The notes under the pieces are model-generated. The model saw only the letters and a list, made by a program, of their open reading frames with translations. It had not been told where the DNA came from and did not search any database. A DNA stretch of 64,000 nt, taken from positions 913,378 to 977,377 of the forward strand of contig NZ_FNKG01000001.1 of the NCBI RefSeq assembly GCF_900101675.1, read 5' to 3'. Below, piece by piece: positions 42,526 through 50,248 of the stretch (position 1 is its first letter; each line of letters starts with the position of its first letter). Made by a program: the position numbers and the translations under genes. Source of the stretch: Curtobacterium sp. UNCCL20 (lineage in GTDB: Bacteria > Actinomycetota > Actinomycetes > Actinomycetales > Microbacteriaceae).

Positions 42526-43091
42526 CCGACGACGACGAACGGTTCGGCGCCTTCACCCTCGAGGAGCTCTCCGACTACCTCGACGACGGACGCACACCGG
42601 TCAGACCGGACATCGAGGGCGACCCCGAGGCGATGGCGGCGCTCGAGCGACTCGGTGCGCTGCGCACCGCATCGCTCGACCTGTTCGACGCCGAGGCCGA
42701 AGCCGCCGGCGCCGACGGATCGTGGATCACCGGCGTCCTCACGTCGATCCGGACCACCGCGCACGCGGGCCGCGACATCCCGGTGCCGGACGACGACCCC
42801 GCGTCGACCCTGGTCGTGACCGAGGGTGCGCTGCGCGGACTCGTGCGGGCACTCGGTGACGAGGTCCCCGGGCTCGTCGTCCGGCGGACCCGGTTCACCG
42901 GTGACGTCGCGGTGCCCGGCGGGCCGGTGGACGTCGAGGTCTCGGTCGCGGTGGCGGCGGACGGGTCCGTGCACGACCGGGCGGAGGCGCTCCAGGCACT
43001 CCTCGCGACCGCGTTCCTGGCTCATGCGCCGTTCACGACCCGGTCGATCACCGTCCGCGTCGCCGACGTCATCGAAGGAGGCCCGGCATGA
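42522..43091 (+). CDS. Asp23/Gls24-like envelope stress protein
   Basis: This 189-aa protein has an N-terminal acidic part (ELSDYLDDGRTP and EAMAALERLGALR) and a C-terminal part with strand-helix periodicity. VTEGALRGLVRALGDEVPGLVVRRTRF and VDVEVSVAVAADGSVHDRAEALQ resemble the Asp23 domain. Proteins of this type sit at the membrane and help cells under alkaline or envelope stress. It is coupled to the sigma fragment (ATGA) and to the next gene (ATGA). Assignment rests on weak similarity and operon context. Confidence 0.6.
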   Translation: MTDDDERFGAFTLEELSDYLDDGRTPVRPDIEGDPEAMAALERLGALRTASLDLFDAEAEAAGADGSWITGVLTSIRTTAHAGRDIPVPDDDPASTLVVTEGALRGLVRALGDEVPGLVVRRTRFTGDVAVPGGPVDVEVSVAVAADGSVHDRAEALQALLATAFLAHAPFTTRSITVRVADVIEGGPA

Positions 43092-43417
43092 TCCCGGACA
43101 CCCGGAGGGTCTCGCGCGAGCTGACCGAGGTGGTGCTCGCCGTGCCGGGCGTCCGGACGGTGCTGCCCCCCGGGCCGGGGCTCGCCACGCTCGTGCGGGA
43201 CGTCCGCTCGGTGCTCGACCTGCCGCGGGACGGCGGGGCGGTGCTCGTGCAGGAGCGTCCCGACGGGGCACGGGTCCGTGTGGTCGTGACGACCGACCGG
43301 GGGTTCCCGACGATCGCGGTCGTCCGAGCGGTGCGCGACGCGGTCGTCACGGCAGCGAGCGCGCTGCTCGGGCAGGCGCCGGTGGACGTCACCGTCCGGG
43401 TCGTCGAGATCGACTGA
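43088..43417 (+). CDS. Hypothetical protein, Asp23-operon partner
   Basis: This 109-aa protein has no membrane segment. It alternates helices and strands (ELTEVVLAVPGVRTVLPP, ARVRVVVTTDRGFPTIAVVRAVRDAVV, PVDVTVRVVEID), and this last half resembles an Asp23-type beta-alpha-beta unit. It overlaps the previous gene by ATGA. The function is unknown and the relation to Asp23 is a guess from secondary-structure pattern and neighbours. Confidence 0.6.
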   Translation: MIPDTRRVSRELTEVVLAVPGVRTVLPPGPGLATLVRDVRSVLDLPRDGGAVLVQERPDGARVRVVVTTDRGFPTIAVVRAVRDAVVTAASALLGQAPVDVTVRVVEID

Positions 43418-43456
43418 CGCCGGTGCCGGTGCCGGTACCGGCGCCTTCGGCTCGGG

Positions 43457-43633
43457 TCAGGGGGCGGGCGCCGGGCCGTCGGCCGGCTCGGAGTCGCCGG
43501 CGACCGGGAGGTCCTCGTCGATGAGCTCGTCCTCTTCCGGCTCGACCACGTCGGCCGCTGCGGCCTTCGCCTCGTCGATGGACTCCTGGGAACGGCGGAG
43601 GAGGTCGTCGTCGTGTGCTGGCTGGTCGGTCAT
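43457..43633 (-). CDS. Small acidic conserved-looking protein
   Basis: This 58-aa protein (start MTDQPAHDDDLLRRSQESID) is strongly acidic in its middle (DVVEPEEDELIDED) and ends in a Pro/Ala tail. It has no membrane segment. It lies 10 bp downstream of the isomerase gene on the same strand and could be co-transcribed. I do not recognise it. Confidence 0.55.
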   Translation of the reverse strand: MTDQPAHDDDLLRRSQESIDEAKAAAADVVEPEEDELIDEDLPVAGDSEPADGPAPAP

Positions 43634-43643
43634 GGCGCCGAGG

Positions 43644-44594
43644 CTACGCGGGCGTCCCTGTGTCGGCGTCCCGGCGCGGCAGGGGCGTGTGTGGTTCGAA
43701 GTCGACGGCGGAGGTCGGCGCCGGAGTGGTCGGCATCGCCGGGGCAGCGGGCGTCCCGAAGGCGTCGGCAGCGTCCAGCACGGCTCGGGTCGCGGCCGCC
43801 GCGGTGCGGAGTGCGTCCCCGAGCGGCATCGCCCGGTGCGCAGCCGTCCGGACCTCGACACCCCACGGCTCGTCGTACCCGAGGTCCCGCACGGTGCGGA
43901 TGAGCCCGGGGAGGTCCCAGGCGCCGGCGCCCGGGAGGTGGCGGGCCTCGCGGGACTCCTCGGCCAGCGTCATGCCCGCGGGTGTGTGCAGCACGCCGTC
44001 GCTCAACTCCACCGCGGCGAGCGTCATCGGTGCGACGCCCTCCCGGATCGAGGCGAGTGTCGAGCCCCCGCGGAGTGCGTGCATCGCGTCGAGGAGCAGG
44101 CCGCCGTTCGGATGCCCGGCCGCGGCCACGAACCGCGAGGCTCGTTCGACCGTCGGCAGGTTCGACCACGGTTCCGGCTCGAGGACGAGCTGTGCGCCGA
44201 CCTTCGCGGCCTGACCGGCGAGGTCGATCCAGTCGTCGACCATCGCGGCGGGCGAGATCCCCGGAAGCGTGGTGTCCGCGCGGACGACGACCTGCCACGC
44301 GCCGAGCATGACGCCCGCCTCGAGCACGACGCCGCGGTCGGCCTCCTGCTCCTCGGTGCGCGCGGAGCACGTCCACCAGCGTTCGAGCGGCCCGAGCTGG
44401 ACCCAGACGATGCCGGCGCCGTCGAGCACGCGGCGGAGTTCGGCGAAGCCGATGGTCGCCCGGACCTCGTGGAGGTCCCCGAGCGTGAGCGAGAGTCCTG
44501 CGAAGCCGGCGGCCCCGACGGCACGGATGCGCGCGTCGATGGGGTCGCTCCCGGCCCACGTCCAGGACGTCGCGAGCAGGTCGTGTTCCTGCAC
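43644..44594 (-). CDS. Sugar phosphate isomerase/epimerase (xylose-isomerase-like TIM barrel)
   Basis: This 316-aa protein has the AP-endonuclease-2/xylose-isomerase-like barrel: metal-site acids appear in LVLEPEPWSNLPT, in LLLDAMHALRGG, and in AAVELSDGV and GVEVRTAAH. The family includes inosose dehydratases and sugar epimerases. The GTG at 44594 is preferred for the excellent GGAGGTGA site five bases upstream; an ATG at 44735 adds 47 residues of no similarity. It ends in a Pro/Thr-rich tail. The substrate is unknown. Confidence 0.78.
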   Translation of the reverse strand: MQEHDLLATSWTWAGSDPIDARIRAVGAAGFAGLSLTLGDLHEVRATIGFAELRRVLDGAGIVWVQLGPLERWWTCSARTEEQEADRGVVLEAGVMLGAWQVVVRADTTLPGISPAAMVDDWIDLAGQAAKVGAQLVLEPEPWSNLPTVERASRFVAAAGHPNGGLLLDAMHALRGGSTLASIREGVAPMTLAAVELSDGVLHTPAGMTLAEESREARHLPGAGAWDLPGLIRTVRDLGYDEPWGVEVRTAAHRAMPLGDALRTAAAATRAVLDAADAFGTPAAPAMPTTPAPTSAVDFEPHTPLPRRDADTGTPA

Positions 44595-44756
44595 GGCGTC
44601 ACCTCCGTTGTCCGGACACGGCCGACCGCCCCGTCGCGATCCGCGTGTCCCGTGTGTGGAGACGCTGCAGACCCCTCCGCAGCGTCGACACATTGCTACT
44701 CGCGGCGGCTGCGAGCCCTCCCAGGCCGCGGACACACTGGTGAAACGCCCTCCGGG

Positions 44757-45446
44757 TCAGACGACCCGGGTGCGCACCGACCCCACTCCCGCGATCGAGC
44801 CGTCGAGGACGTCGCCGCGCTCGAGCACGCCGACGCCGTCCGGTGTACCGGTCATCAGGAGGTCACCCGGCGCGAGGGCCACGAAGCGGGACAGTTCTGC
44901 GATCGTCTCCGCCACCGACCAGATCTGGTCCCCCAGGTCACCCGACTGCCGGAGCTCGCCGTTCACACGCAGGTCGATCGCGCCCGAGGTCGGGTCGACG
45001 CCTGCGGCGGGGACGATCGCGCCGACCGGGGCCGAGGCGTCGAAGCCCTTTGCCGTGTCCCACGGTCGGCCCAGCCGCTTCGCCTCGGCCTGGAGGTCGC
45101 GCCGCGTCAGGTCGATCCCCACGGCGTAGCCCCACACGTGCGCGAGGGCGTCGTCGGGGTGGATGTCGGCTCCACCGGTGCCGATCGCCACGACGAGTTC
45201 GACCTCGTGTTCGAGTCGCTCCGTCATCGACGGGTACGGGGTGTCCGCATCGTCCACGACGACCGCGTCGGCCGGCTTCGTGAAGAAGAACGGCGGCTCG
45301 CGGTCCGGGTCGTGGCCCATCTCACGCGCGTGCGCCGCGTAGTTCCGGCCGACGCAGAACACCCGGCGGACGGGGAACCGCCCGCCGCCCGCACTCGTGG
45401 TCGGGACGGTCGGGGTGCTCGGGGCGGGGATCACGAGGTCGCTCAC
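44757..45446 (-). CDS. Fumarylacetoacetate hydrolase family protein
   Basis: This 229-aa protein has the FAH fold signature VFCVGRNYAAHAREMG near residue 26, FFFTKPADAVV near 50, and the metal-binding acids in RLEHEVELVVAIG and GIDLTRRDLQ. The ending GDLLMTGTPDGVGVLERGD is diagnostic. Members hydrolyse C-C bonds of acyl-pyruvates, or decarboxylate oxaloacetate; the exact substrate is open. The GTG start follows GGACGG. It is transcribed in the same direction as the isomerase but separated by 162 bp. Confidence 0.85.
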   Translation of the reverse strand: MSDLVIPAPSTPTVPTTSAGGGRFPVRRVFCVGRNYAAHAREMGHDPDREPPFFFTKPADAVVVDDADTPYPSMTERLEHEVELVVAIGTGGADIHPDDALAHVWGYAVGIDLTRRDLQAEAKRLGRPWDTAKGFDASAPVGAIVPAAGVDPTSGAIDLRVNGELRQSGDLGDQIWSVAETIAELSRFVALAPGDLLMTGTPDGVGVLERGDVLDGSIAGVGSVRTRVV

Positions 45447-45498
45447 CCGTCCAGCGTGGCACGACCCGGACCCGTCAGTCGGCGACGGAGCCCGGTAG

Positions 45499-45711
45499 TC
45501 AGTCCGCGAACGACGCCTCGTACCGGAGCTTCCGTGCCCGGGCGCGCTCCTGCCGTTCCCGCCACTCGATCCGCATCTGCTCGAGCTCTGCCTGCGCACC
45601 CTGGGCGCGGAGGATCGGCCCGTAGTGCTCGCTCGCGAGCAGCGCGGGCGTCGTCAGCTCCCGCCGATCGAGCCGTCGCTTGAAGGTGCGGTCACTCATG
45701 TCGGAGATCAT
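45499..45711 (-). CDS. Small basic helical protein
   Basis: This 70-aa protein is mostly one charged helix (LEQMRIEWRERQERARARKLRYEAS). The ATG at 45711 follows GAAGGGAACC; an internal ATG at 45699 lacks a site. Its start overlaps the end of the upstream membrane-protein gene by 20 bases, so the two are likely one transcript. Function unknown. Confidence 0.6.
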   Translation of the reverse strand: MISDMSDRTFKRRLDRRELTTPALLASEHYGPILRAQGAQAELEQMRIEWRERQERARARKLRYEASFAD

Positions 45712-46042
45712 CTCGGTTCCCTTCGTCCGGCCGGTGGTCCGCGGCCGCTCGCCGCGTGTCGTGTTCCTCCAGCGCGTGGAGGACCCATGTGTCGTCGTCG
45801 GTCGTCCAGCGACGCGTCGTGAGCGCGCTGGCCATGATCATCGCGGCGTCCTGTTGGTCCTCGTCCTGCGAGGTCGCCCGCTCGGCGACCCACGACCAAC
45901 GGTTCCACCACTGGTCCCGATGCGCCAAGAACTCTGTATTCCGCCGCCCCGCCCGCCCGTCCGCGACGCTGACGACGAGCGCCGCGACCGCGACGAACGC
46001 GCCGGCCACGGACACGAGTGCGCTGACGATCCCGATGTCCAT
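45692..46042 (-). CDS. Single-pass membrane protein of unknown function
   Basis: This 116-aa protein has one transmembrane helix at its N-terminus (IGIVSALVSVAGAFVAVAALVVSVAD) and a soluble remainder with FLAHRDQWWNRWSWVAERA and a His/Asp-rich tail. The ATG at 46042 has AGGG upstream; a GTG at 46051 would add three residues. I do not recognise the family. A terminator for the phosphoketolase gene lies just upstream. Confidence 0.6.
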   Translation of the reverse strand: MDIGIVSALVSVAGAFVAVAALVVSVADGRAGRRNTEFLAHRDQWWNRWSWVAERATSQDEDQQDAAMIMASALTTRRWTTDDDTWVLHALEEHDTRRAAADHRPDEGNRDDLRHE

Positions 46043-46061
46043 GTTCGACACCCTGACGCGA

Positions 46062-46096
46062 CAGGACCGGCCACGCTGCGGGCGTGACCGGTCCTG
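46062..46096. terminator. Hairpin downstream of the phosphoketolase gene
   Basis: CAGGACCGGCCACGC (46062-46076) pairs with 46082-46096 with one mismatch around a 5-base loop. It lies 62 bp past the phosphoketolase stop (minus strand). A single-arm dispersed repeat (CGTGCCTCCAGGCC, 46109-46122) sits between the two. Confidence 0.55.
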
Positions 46097-46108
46097 TGGA
46101 GGGCGATC

Positions 46109-46122
46109 CGTGCCTCCAGGCC
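46109..46122. repeat. Dispersed repeat arm after the phosphoketolase gene
   Basis: CGTGCCTCCAGGCC followed by TGG gives a local AGGCCT palindrome. It is a single arm with one change (T for C) from the core. Confidence 0.7.
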
Positions 46123-46157
46123 TGGTGAGGAAGAAGGCGGAGGAAGCCTGCGCGACG

Positions 46158-48629
46158 TCAGTTGCCGGGCGCAGCACCCTCGGTCTCGCCCGCACCCGGG
46201 TCCCCACCGGTGCCGCTCGATGCCGGCTCGTCCTGCGGCCAGCCCGCGAACTCCCACCCACCGAGCGACGGGTGGTCCTCACCCTTCGTGTACGCGAACG
46301 TCCGAGCCGCATCCCGGGCGTCGGTCAGCTTCCCGAGCAGCTCCTCGTGTGCACCGGCGTCGACCCGTGTCAGCGCGTCGTGTGCCAGCGCGAACCGGTC
46401 CATGTCGTTCCGCATCAGCATGTCGAACGGCGACGTCGTCGTGCCCTGCTCGAGGAAGCCGTGCACGTGCAGGTCGTCGTGGCCGTGCCGGCGGTAGGTG
46501 AGCTGGTGCACGAGCGACGGGTACCCGTGGAAGGCGAACACCGCCGGGGTGCCGGGCAGGAAGAGCTCGTCGTAGCGCTCGTCGGGGATCGGGTGCTCGT
46601 GCTTCCGGGGGTCGCCGAGTGCGAGCAGGTCGACCACGTTCACGACCCGGACGCCGACCCCGGGGGCGTGCTTCCGGATGATGTCCGCTGCGGCGACGGT
46701 CTCGACGGTCGGGACGTCGCCGGCGCAGACGAGGACGACGTCGGTCCGGCCGACGGACTCCTCGGTGCCGGCCCAGCCCCAGACCCCGGCACCCGCGTCG
46801 GCGTGCGCGACGGCGTCCTCCAGCGAGAGGAACACCGGCTCGGGGTGCTTGCCGGCGACGATCACCTCGATCCGGTCCGTCGTCTCCATGGCGTGCGCCG
46901 CGACCGCGAGCAGCGTGTTCGCGTCCGCCGGGAGCTTGATGCGGACGAGGTCCTGCTGCTTCGAGGCGACGACGTCGAGGAAACCGGGGTCCTGGTGCGA
47001 GAAGCCGTTGTGGTCCTGCCGCCACACGTGCGAGGACAGCAGGATCGACAGGTTCGACACCGGGGCTCGCCAGTCGATGTCCGTCGAGGACTCCAGCCAC
47101 TTGGCGTACTGCCCGACCATCGAGTCGATGATGTGCGCGAACGCCTCGTAGGTGTTGAGCACCCCGTGCCGGCCGCTCAGCACGTAGCCCTCGAGCATCC
47201 CCTCGAGCAGGTGCTCGGACAGGACCTCGGTCACCCGGCCCCGGGCACCGAGGTGTTCGTCGCCGGGGCCGCGCTGCGCGCGCCACACGCGGGAGGTGAC
47301 GTCGAACACCGCGTCGAGCTTGTTCGACACGGTCTCGTCCGGGCCGAACAGCCGGAACGTGGACCGGTTCCGTTCGATGAGGGCTGCGAGCCACGGCCCG
47401 AGGGTCCCGGTGGCGCTGGCGGTCTCACCCACGGGGGCGGCGAAGTCCTCGAGCGCGGGCCGGTCGAGGGCGGTCCGGATCCGACCACCGTTCGCGTGGG
47501 GCGTCGCGCTCATCCGGAGTTCTCCGGACGGCCGGATCGAGGTGAGCAGACCGATCGGCCGCCCGTCCTCGTCGAAGAGCTCCTCCGGACGGTAGGAGCG
47601 CATCCACTCCTCGAGCTGCCGTCGGTGCTCGTCGTTCTCGCGGACCGCGGGCAGCGGGACCTGGTGTGCACGGAAGGTGCCCTCGACCTGTTCGCCGTCG
47701 ACCACCTTCGGGCCGGTCCAGCCCTTCGGGGTGCGGAGGACGATCATCGGCCAGCGGGGGCGGAGGTCGGCGGCGCCCGCGGGCTGTCCGGCGGCGGCGC
47801 GCTGCGCCTGCGCACGCGCGGCGGCTTGGATGTCGTCGATGGTCGCCATCGCCCGGCGGAGTGCCCCGTCGAACAGGGCGTGCACGGCGAACGGGTCGTG
47901 GTCCACCCGGGCGGAGTCGACGACGATCGGCTCGTAGCCGAGGCCGCGGAAGTACGCGGTGAGGTCCTCGTCCGGGATCCGGGCGAGGATCGTCGGGTTC
48001 GCGATCTTCCACCCGTTGAGGTTGAGGATCGGCAGGACGGCGCCGTCCGACACCGGGTCGAGGAACGTGTGCGCCTGCCACGACGCCGCGAGCGGCCCGG
48101 TCTCGGCCTCGCCGTCACCGACGACGCACGCGACGACCAGGTCGGGGTTGTCGAGCGCCGCCCCGTACGCGTGCGCGAGGGAGTAGCCGAGCTCGCCGCC
48201 CTCGTTGATGGACCCGGGGGTCTCCGGCGCCGCGTGCGAGGGGATGCCGCCGGGGAACGAGAACTGGCGGAAGAAGGCCTGCAGCCCTGCCGGGTCCGGG
48301 GTGATCTCGGGGTAGAGCTCGCCCCAGGTGCCCTCGAGCCAGGCGTTCGCGTTCATCGCGGGACCGCCGTGTCCGGGACCGCAGATGTAGAGCAGCTGGC
48401 GGTCCGTCTCGGCGATGAGCGCGTTGCAGTGCGCGTAGACGAGGTTGAGCGCCGGCGAGGTGCCCCAGTGCCCGAGCAGCCGGGGCTTCACGTCGTCGGG
48501 GCTGATGGGGCGCTCGAGCAGCGGGTTGTCGAGCAGGTAGATCTGCCCGACGGTGAGGTAGTTCGCGGCGCGCCACCAGGCGTCGATCGCGCGGATCCGG
48601 TCGGTGCTCGAGACGTGTGCGGGGGACAT
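46158..48629 (-). CDS. xfp: Phosphoketolase (xylulose-5-P / fructose-6-P)
   Basis: This 823-aa thiamine diphosphate enzyme cleaves xylulose-5-phosphate or fructose-6-phosphate with phosphate, giving acetyl-phosphate and a triose or tetrose phosphate. The N-terminal domain has RAANYLTVGQIYLLDNPLL, LLYICGPGHGGPAMNAN and SINEGGELGYSLAHA. The thiamine motif is GDGEAETGPLAASW near residue 171, with the usual NLNGWKIANPTILAR after it. Full length matches the family. It provides a carbon-saving bypass around glycolysis. No acetate kinase gene is adjacent. Confidence 0.95.
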   Translation of the reverse strand: MSPAHVSSTDRIRAIDAWWRAANYLTVGQIYLLDNPLLERPISPDDVKPRLLGHWGTSPALNLVYAHCNALIAETDRQLLYICGPGHGGPAMNANAWLEGTWGELYPEITPDPAGLQAFFRQFSFPGGIPSHAAPETPGSINEGGELGYSLAHAYGAALDNPDLVVACVVGDGEAETGPLAASWQAHTFLDPVSDGAVLPILNLNGWKIANPTILARIPDEDLTAYFRGLGYEPIVVDSARVDHDPFAVHALFDGALRRAMATIDDIQAAARAQAQRAAAGQPAGAADLRPRWPMIVLRTPKGWTGPKVVDGEQVEGTFRAHQVPLPAVRENDEHRRQLEEWMRSYRPEELFDEDGRPIGLLTSIRPSGELRMSATPHANGGRIRTALDRPALEDFAAPVGETASATGTLGPWLAALIERNRSTFRLFGPDETVSNKLDAVFDVTSRVWRAQRGPGDEHLGARGRVTEVLSEHLLEGMLEGYVLSGRHGVLNTYEAFAHIIDSMVGQYAKWLESSTDIDWRAPVSNLSILLSSHVWRQDHNGFSHQDPGFLDVVASKQQDLVRIKLPADANTLLAVAAHAMETTDRIEVIVAGKHPEPVFLSLEDAVAHADAGAGVWGWAGTEESVGRTDVVLVCAGDVPTVETVAAADIIRKHAPGVGVRVVNVVDLLALGDPRKHEHPIPDERYDELFLPGTPAVFAFHGYPSLVHQLTYRRHGHDDLHVHGFLEQGTTTSPFDMLMRNDMDRFALAHDALTRVDAGAHEELLGKLTDARDAARTFAYTKGEDHPSLGGWEFAGWPQDEPASSGTGGDPGAGETEGAAPGN

Positions 48630-48709
48630 GCCCCCACGCTACGGAGCACCGGCCCGGGGGAACCCAGGAACACGGTCGGCCACCGCCGGAAAAAACTTCT
48701 CGCGGAGTT

Positions 48710-48722
48710 CCAAACCGTTTGG
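48710..48722. promoter_or_regulatory. Small palindrome upstream of the secreted protein
   Basis: CCAAAC-C-GTTTGG lies in the 231-bp gap between phosphoketolase and the secreted protein. The same gap contains an A-run (GGAAAAAACTTC) and a GGGC-AAAC-GCCC hairpin at about 48748-48759. It may serve either divergent gene. Confidence 0.35.
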
Positions 48723-48860
48723 GAGGGGGTGCCGAATGAGATGCACAAGGGCAAACGCCCAGGGCGCTCTCCGGTCGAAGTCGGCCGGTAATCAGCGTAC
48801 GCACAGAGCGTATTCAGGCCACCGGCCGGAACGCCCGTCACAGCAAAGGACTGAAGACCA

Positions 48861-49538
48861 ATGCGCAAGTTCACCAAGACCACGATCACTCTCGCCACGA
48901 CCGGCGCGCTCGTCCTCGGCGGCGCAGCGTTCGGTGTCTCGGCCGCGCAGGCCGATGGCTCCGTCCACACCGTGTCCTCCAGCTCGACCAAGATCCCCGG
49001 CCCCGTCGCCTCGGTCCCCGAGGTCCTCGGCGGCGACACGGCAGTCGCCCTCGACAAGGGCTTCACCGACGCCCTCACCTCGCTGAAGCTGACCCCGGGC
49101 GTCTCCGGCAACGCGAAGCTCGCCGACGGCTCGGTCTCCTTCCCGATCACCTCGGGTTCGGTCACCTACTGGTCGCCGGACGGCAAGTACCGCCCGTACG
49201 TCCAGGGCCTCCTCAACCACGACGACTCCGGCCTGACGCTCAGCGCCGGCGACACCACCGTCACGCTCGAGAACTTCGTCGTGAACCCGGGCTCCTCGAA
49301 GCTCTACGGTGACGTCCTCGTCAACGGCAAGGTCGCGGTCGCCAACGCCTACCTCTTCTCGCTGCACGGTGGCACGCTCAAGCCGCTCCAGCTCGAGGGT
49401 GACAACGCCATCCTGACCGGCACCACGGTGCACGTCTCGGCTGACGCCGCGAAGCTCCTCAACAGCACCTTCAAGACCGACGCGGTCAAGGGCGGGCTCC
49501 TCGTGGGCACCGCGACCATCACCGCGAAGATCAAGTAA
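48861..49538 (+). CDS. Secreted protein, possibly HtaA-like
   Basis: This 225-aa protein has a clear Sec signal (MRKFTKTTITLATTGALVL, cleavage near AAQA-DG, residue 32). The mature part is all beta-like, with VSFPITSGSVTYW, LTLSAGDTTVTLENFVV and a helix ADAAKLLNSTF near the end. This distantly recalls HtaA-type surface domains, but the match is loose and heme-binding residues cannot be pointed to. It is unlinked to other secretion genes. A strong terminator follows. Confidence 0.65.
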   Translation: MRKFTKTTITLATTGALVLGGAAFGVSAAQADGSVHTVSSSSTKIPGPVASVPEVLGGDTAVALDKGFTDALTSLKLTPGVSGNAKLADGSVSFPITSGSVTYWSPDGKYRPYVQGLLNHDDSGLTLSAGDTTVTLENFVVNPGSSKLYGDVLVNGKVAVANAYLFSLHGGTLKPLQLEGDNAILTGTTVHVSADAAKLLNSTFKTDAVKGGLLVGTATITAKIK

Positions 49539-49555
49539 GACCAACGCCAGGGACG

Positions 49556-49589
49556 GGAACAGCACCACGCGGACGCGTGGTGCTGTTCC
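49556..49589 (+). terminator. Intrinsic terminator of the secreted-protein gene
   Basis: GGAACAGCACCACGCG (49556-49571) is the exact inverse of 49574-49589, followed by TCTTCTGCG. It is a textbook strong hairpin 17 bp past the stop. Confidence 0.85.
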
Positions 49590-49611
49590 TCTTCTGCGTC
49601 GCGGATCGGCA

Positions 49612-49625
49612 GGCCTGGAGGCGCG
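49612..49625. repeat. Dispersed repeat arm (inverted orientation)
   Basis: GGCCTGGAGGCGCG is the exact reverse complement of the core, 8 bp beyond the stop of the DUF1992 gene (which lies on the minus strand). Confidence 0.75.
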
Positions 49626-49632
49626 GATCGCC

Positions 49633-50235
49633 TCACCGAGTGCGGCGCCACCACCGACGTGGCCGGTCCCCGGACGCCGCTGCCCGTTGGGCCGCGGCGC
49701 GTTCGTCCGCCTCGCGCCGCTCCTGCCGGCGCTCCCACCACCGGGCCACCTCGTCGTCGACGTCCCGCAGCGGCGTCACCACGGGCGGTCCGCCGAGCAG
49801 CTGCCGGCGGGCCTCCTTCACGCGGGCGTTGAAGTCCTCGAGCACGTCGCGCACGTCCGCCTCGCTGGAGAGGGCGTCGAGGTGCTCGTCGAGGTCGGTG
49901 TCCTCTTTCCGGAGGGCCAGGGCGGGCGGCGCGATCCCGGTGATCTCCTCGCGCTCGATCTTCGCCTTGATCCACCAGTCCGGGTCGTGCTGCCCGTCGA
50001 TCCCGGGCAGGGGCTTGCCGTGGTACGGGTTCCCCTCGAACACCCCGCGGCGCTCGGCCTCCTCGACCTGCGCCCGCGCGTGCGCGGCGACGTCCGCGGC
50101 CTTGAGCAGCCGCCGTTCCTCGCGCACCTCGTCGGGGTCGAGGGAGCCGCGTTCGATCTCGCTGTCCACGAGTTGCTGGTACCGGTAGCGGGCGGCCCGT
50201 CGCAGCCGGTCCATGCGTGCATCGACGTCGTTCAT
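49633..50235 (-). CDS. DnaJ homologue subfamily C-like protein (DUF1992)
   Basis: This 200-aa protein has the DUF1992 block near residues 57-100: ARAQVEEAERRGVFEGNPYHG, KPLPGIDGQHDPDWWIKAK. The C-terminal half is helical and basic, ending RPRRWWRRTR. The family is related by name to DnaJ but lacks the J domain and its role is not known. It begins 13 bp from the GH15 gene stop and may share its transcript. Confidence 0.78.
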   Translation of the reverse strand: MNDVDARMDRLRRAARYRYQQLVDSEIERGSLDPDEVREERRLLKAADVAAHARAQVEEAERRGVFEGNPYHGKPLPGIDGQHDPDWWIKAKIEREEITGIAPPALALRKEDTDLDEHLDALSSEADVRDVLEDFNARVKEARRQLLGGPPVVTPLRDVDDEVARWWERRQERREADERAAAQRAAASGDRPRRWWRRTR

Positions 50236-50248
50236 GACCCTTCCATGA

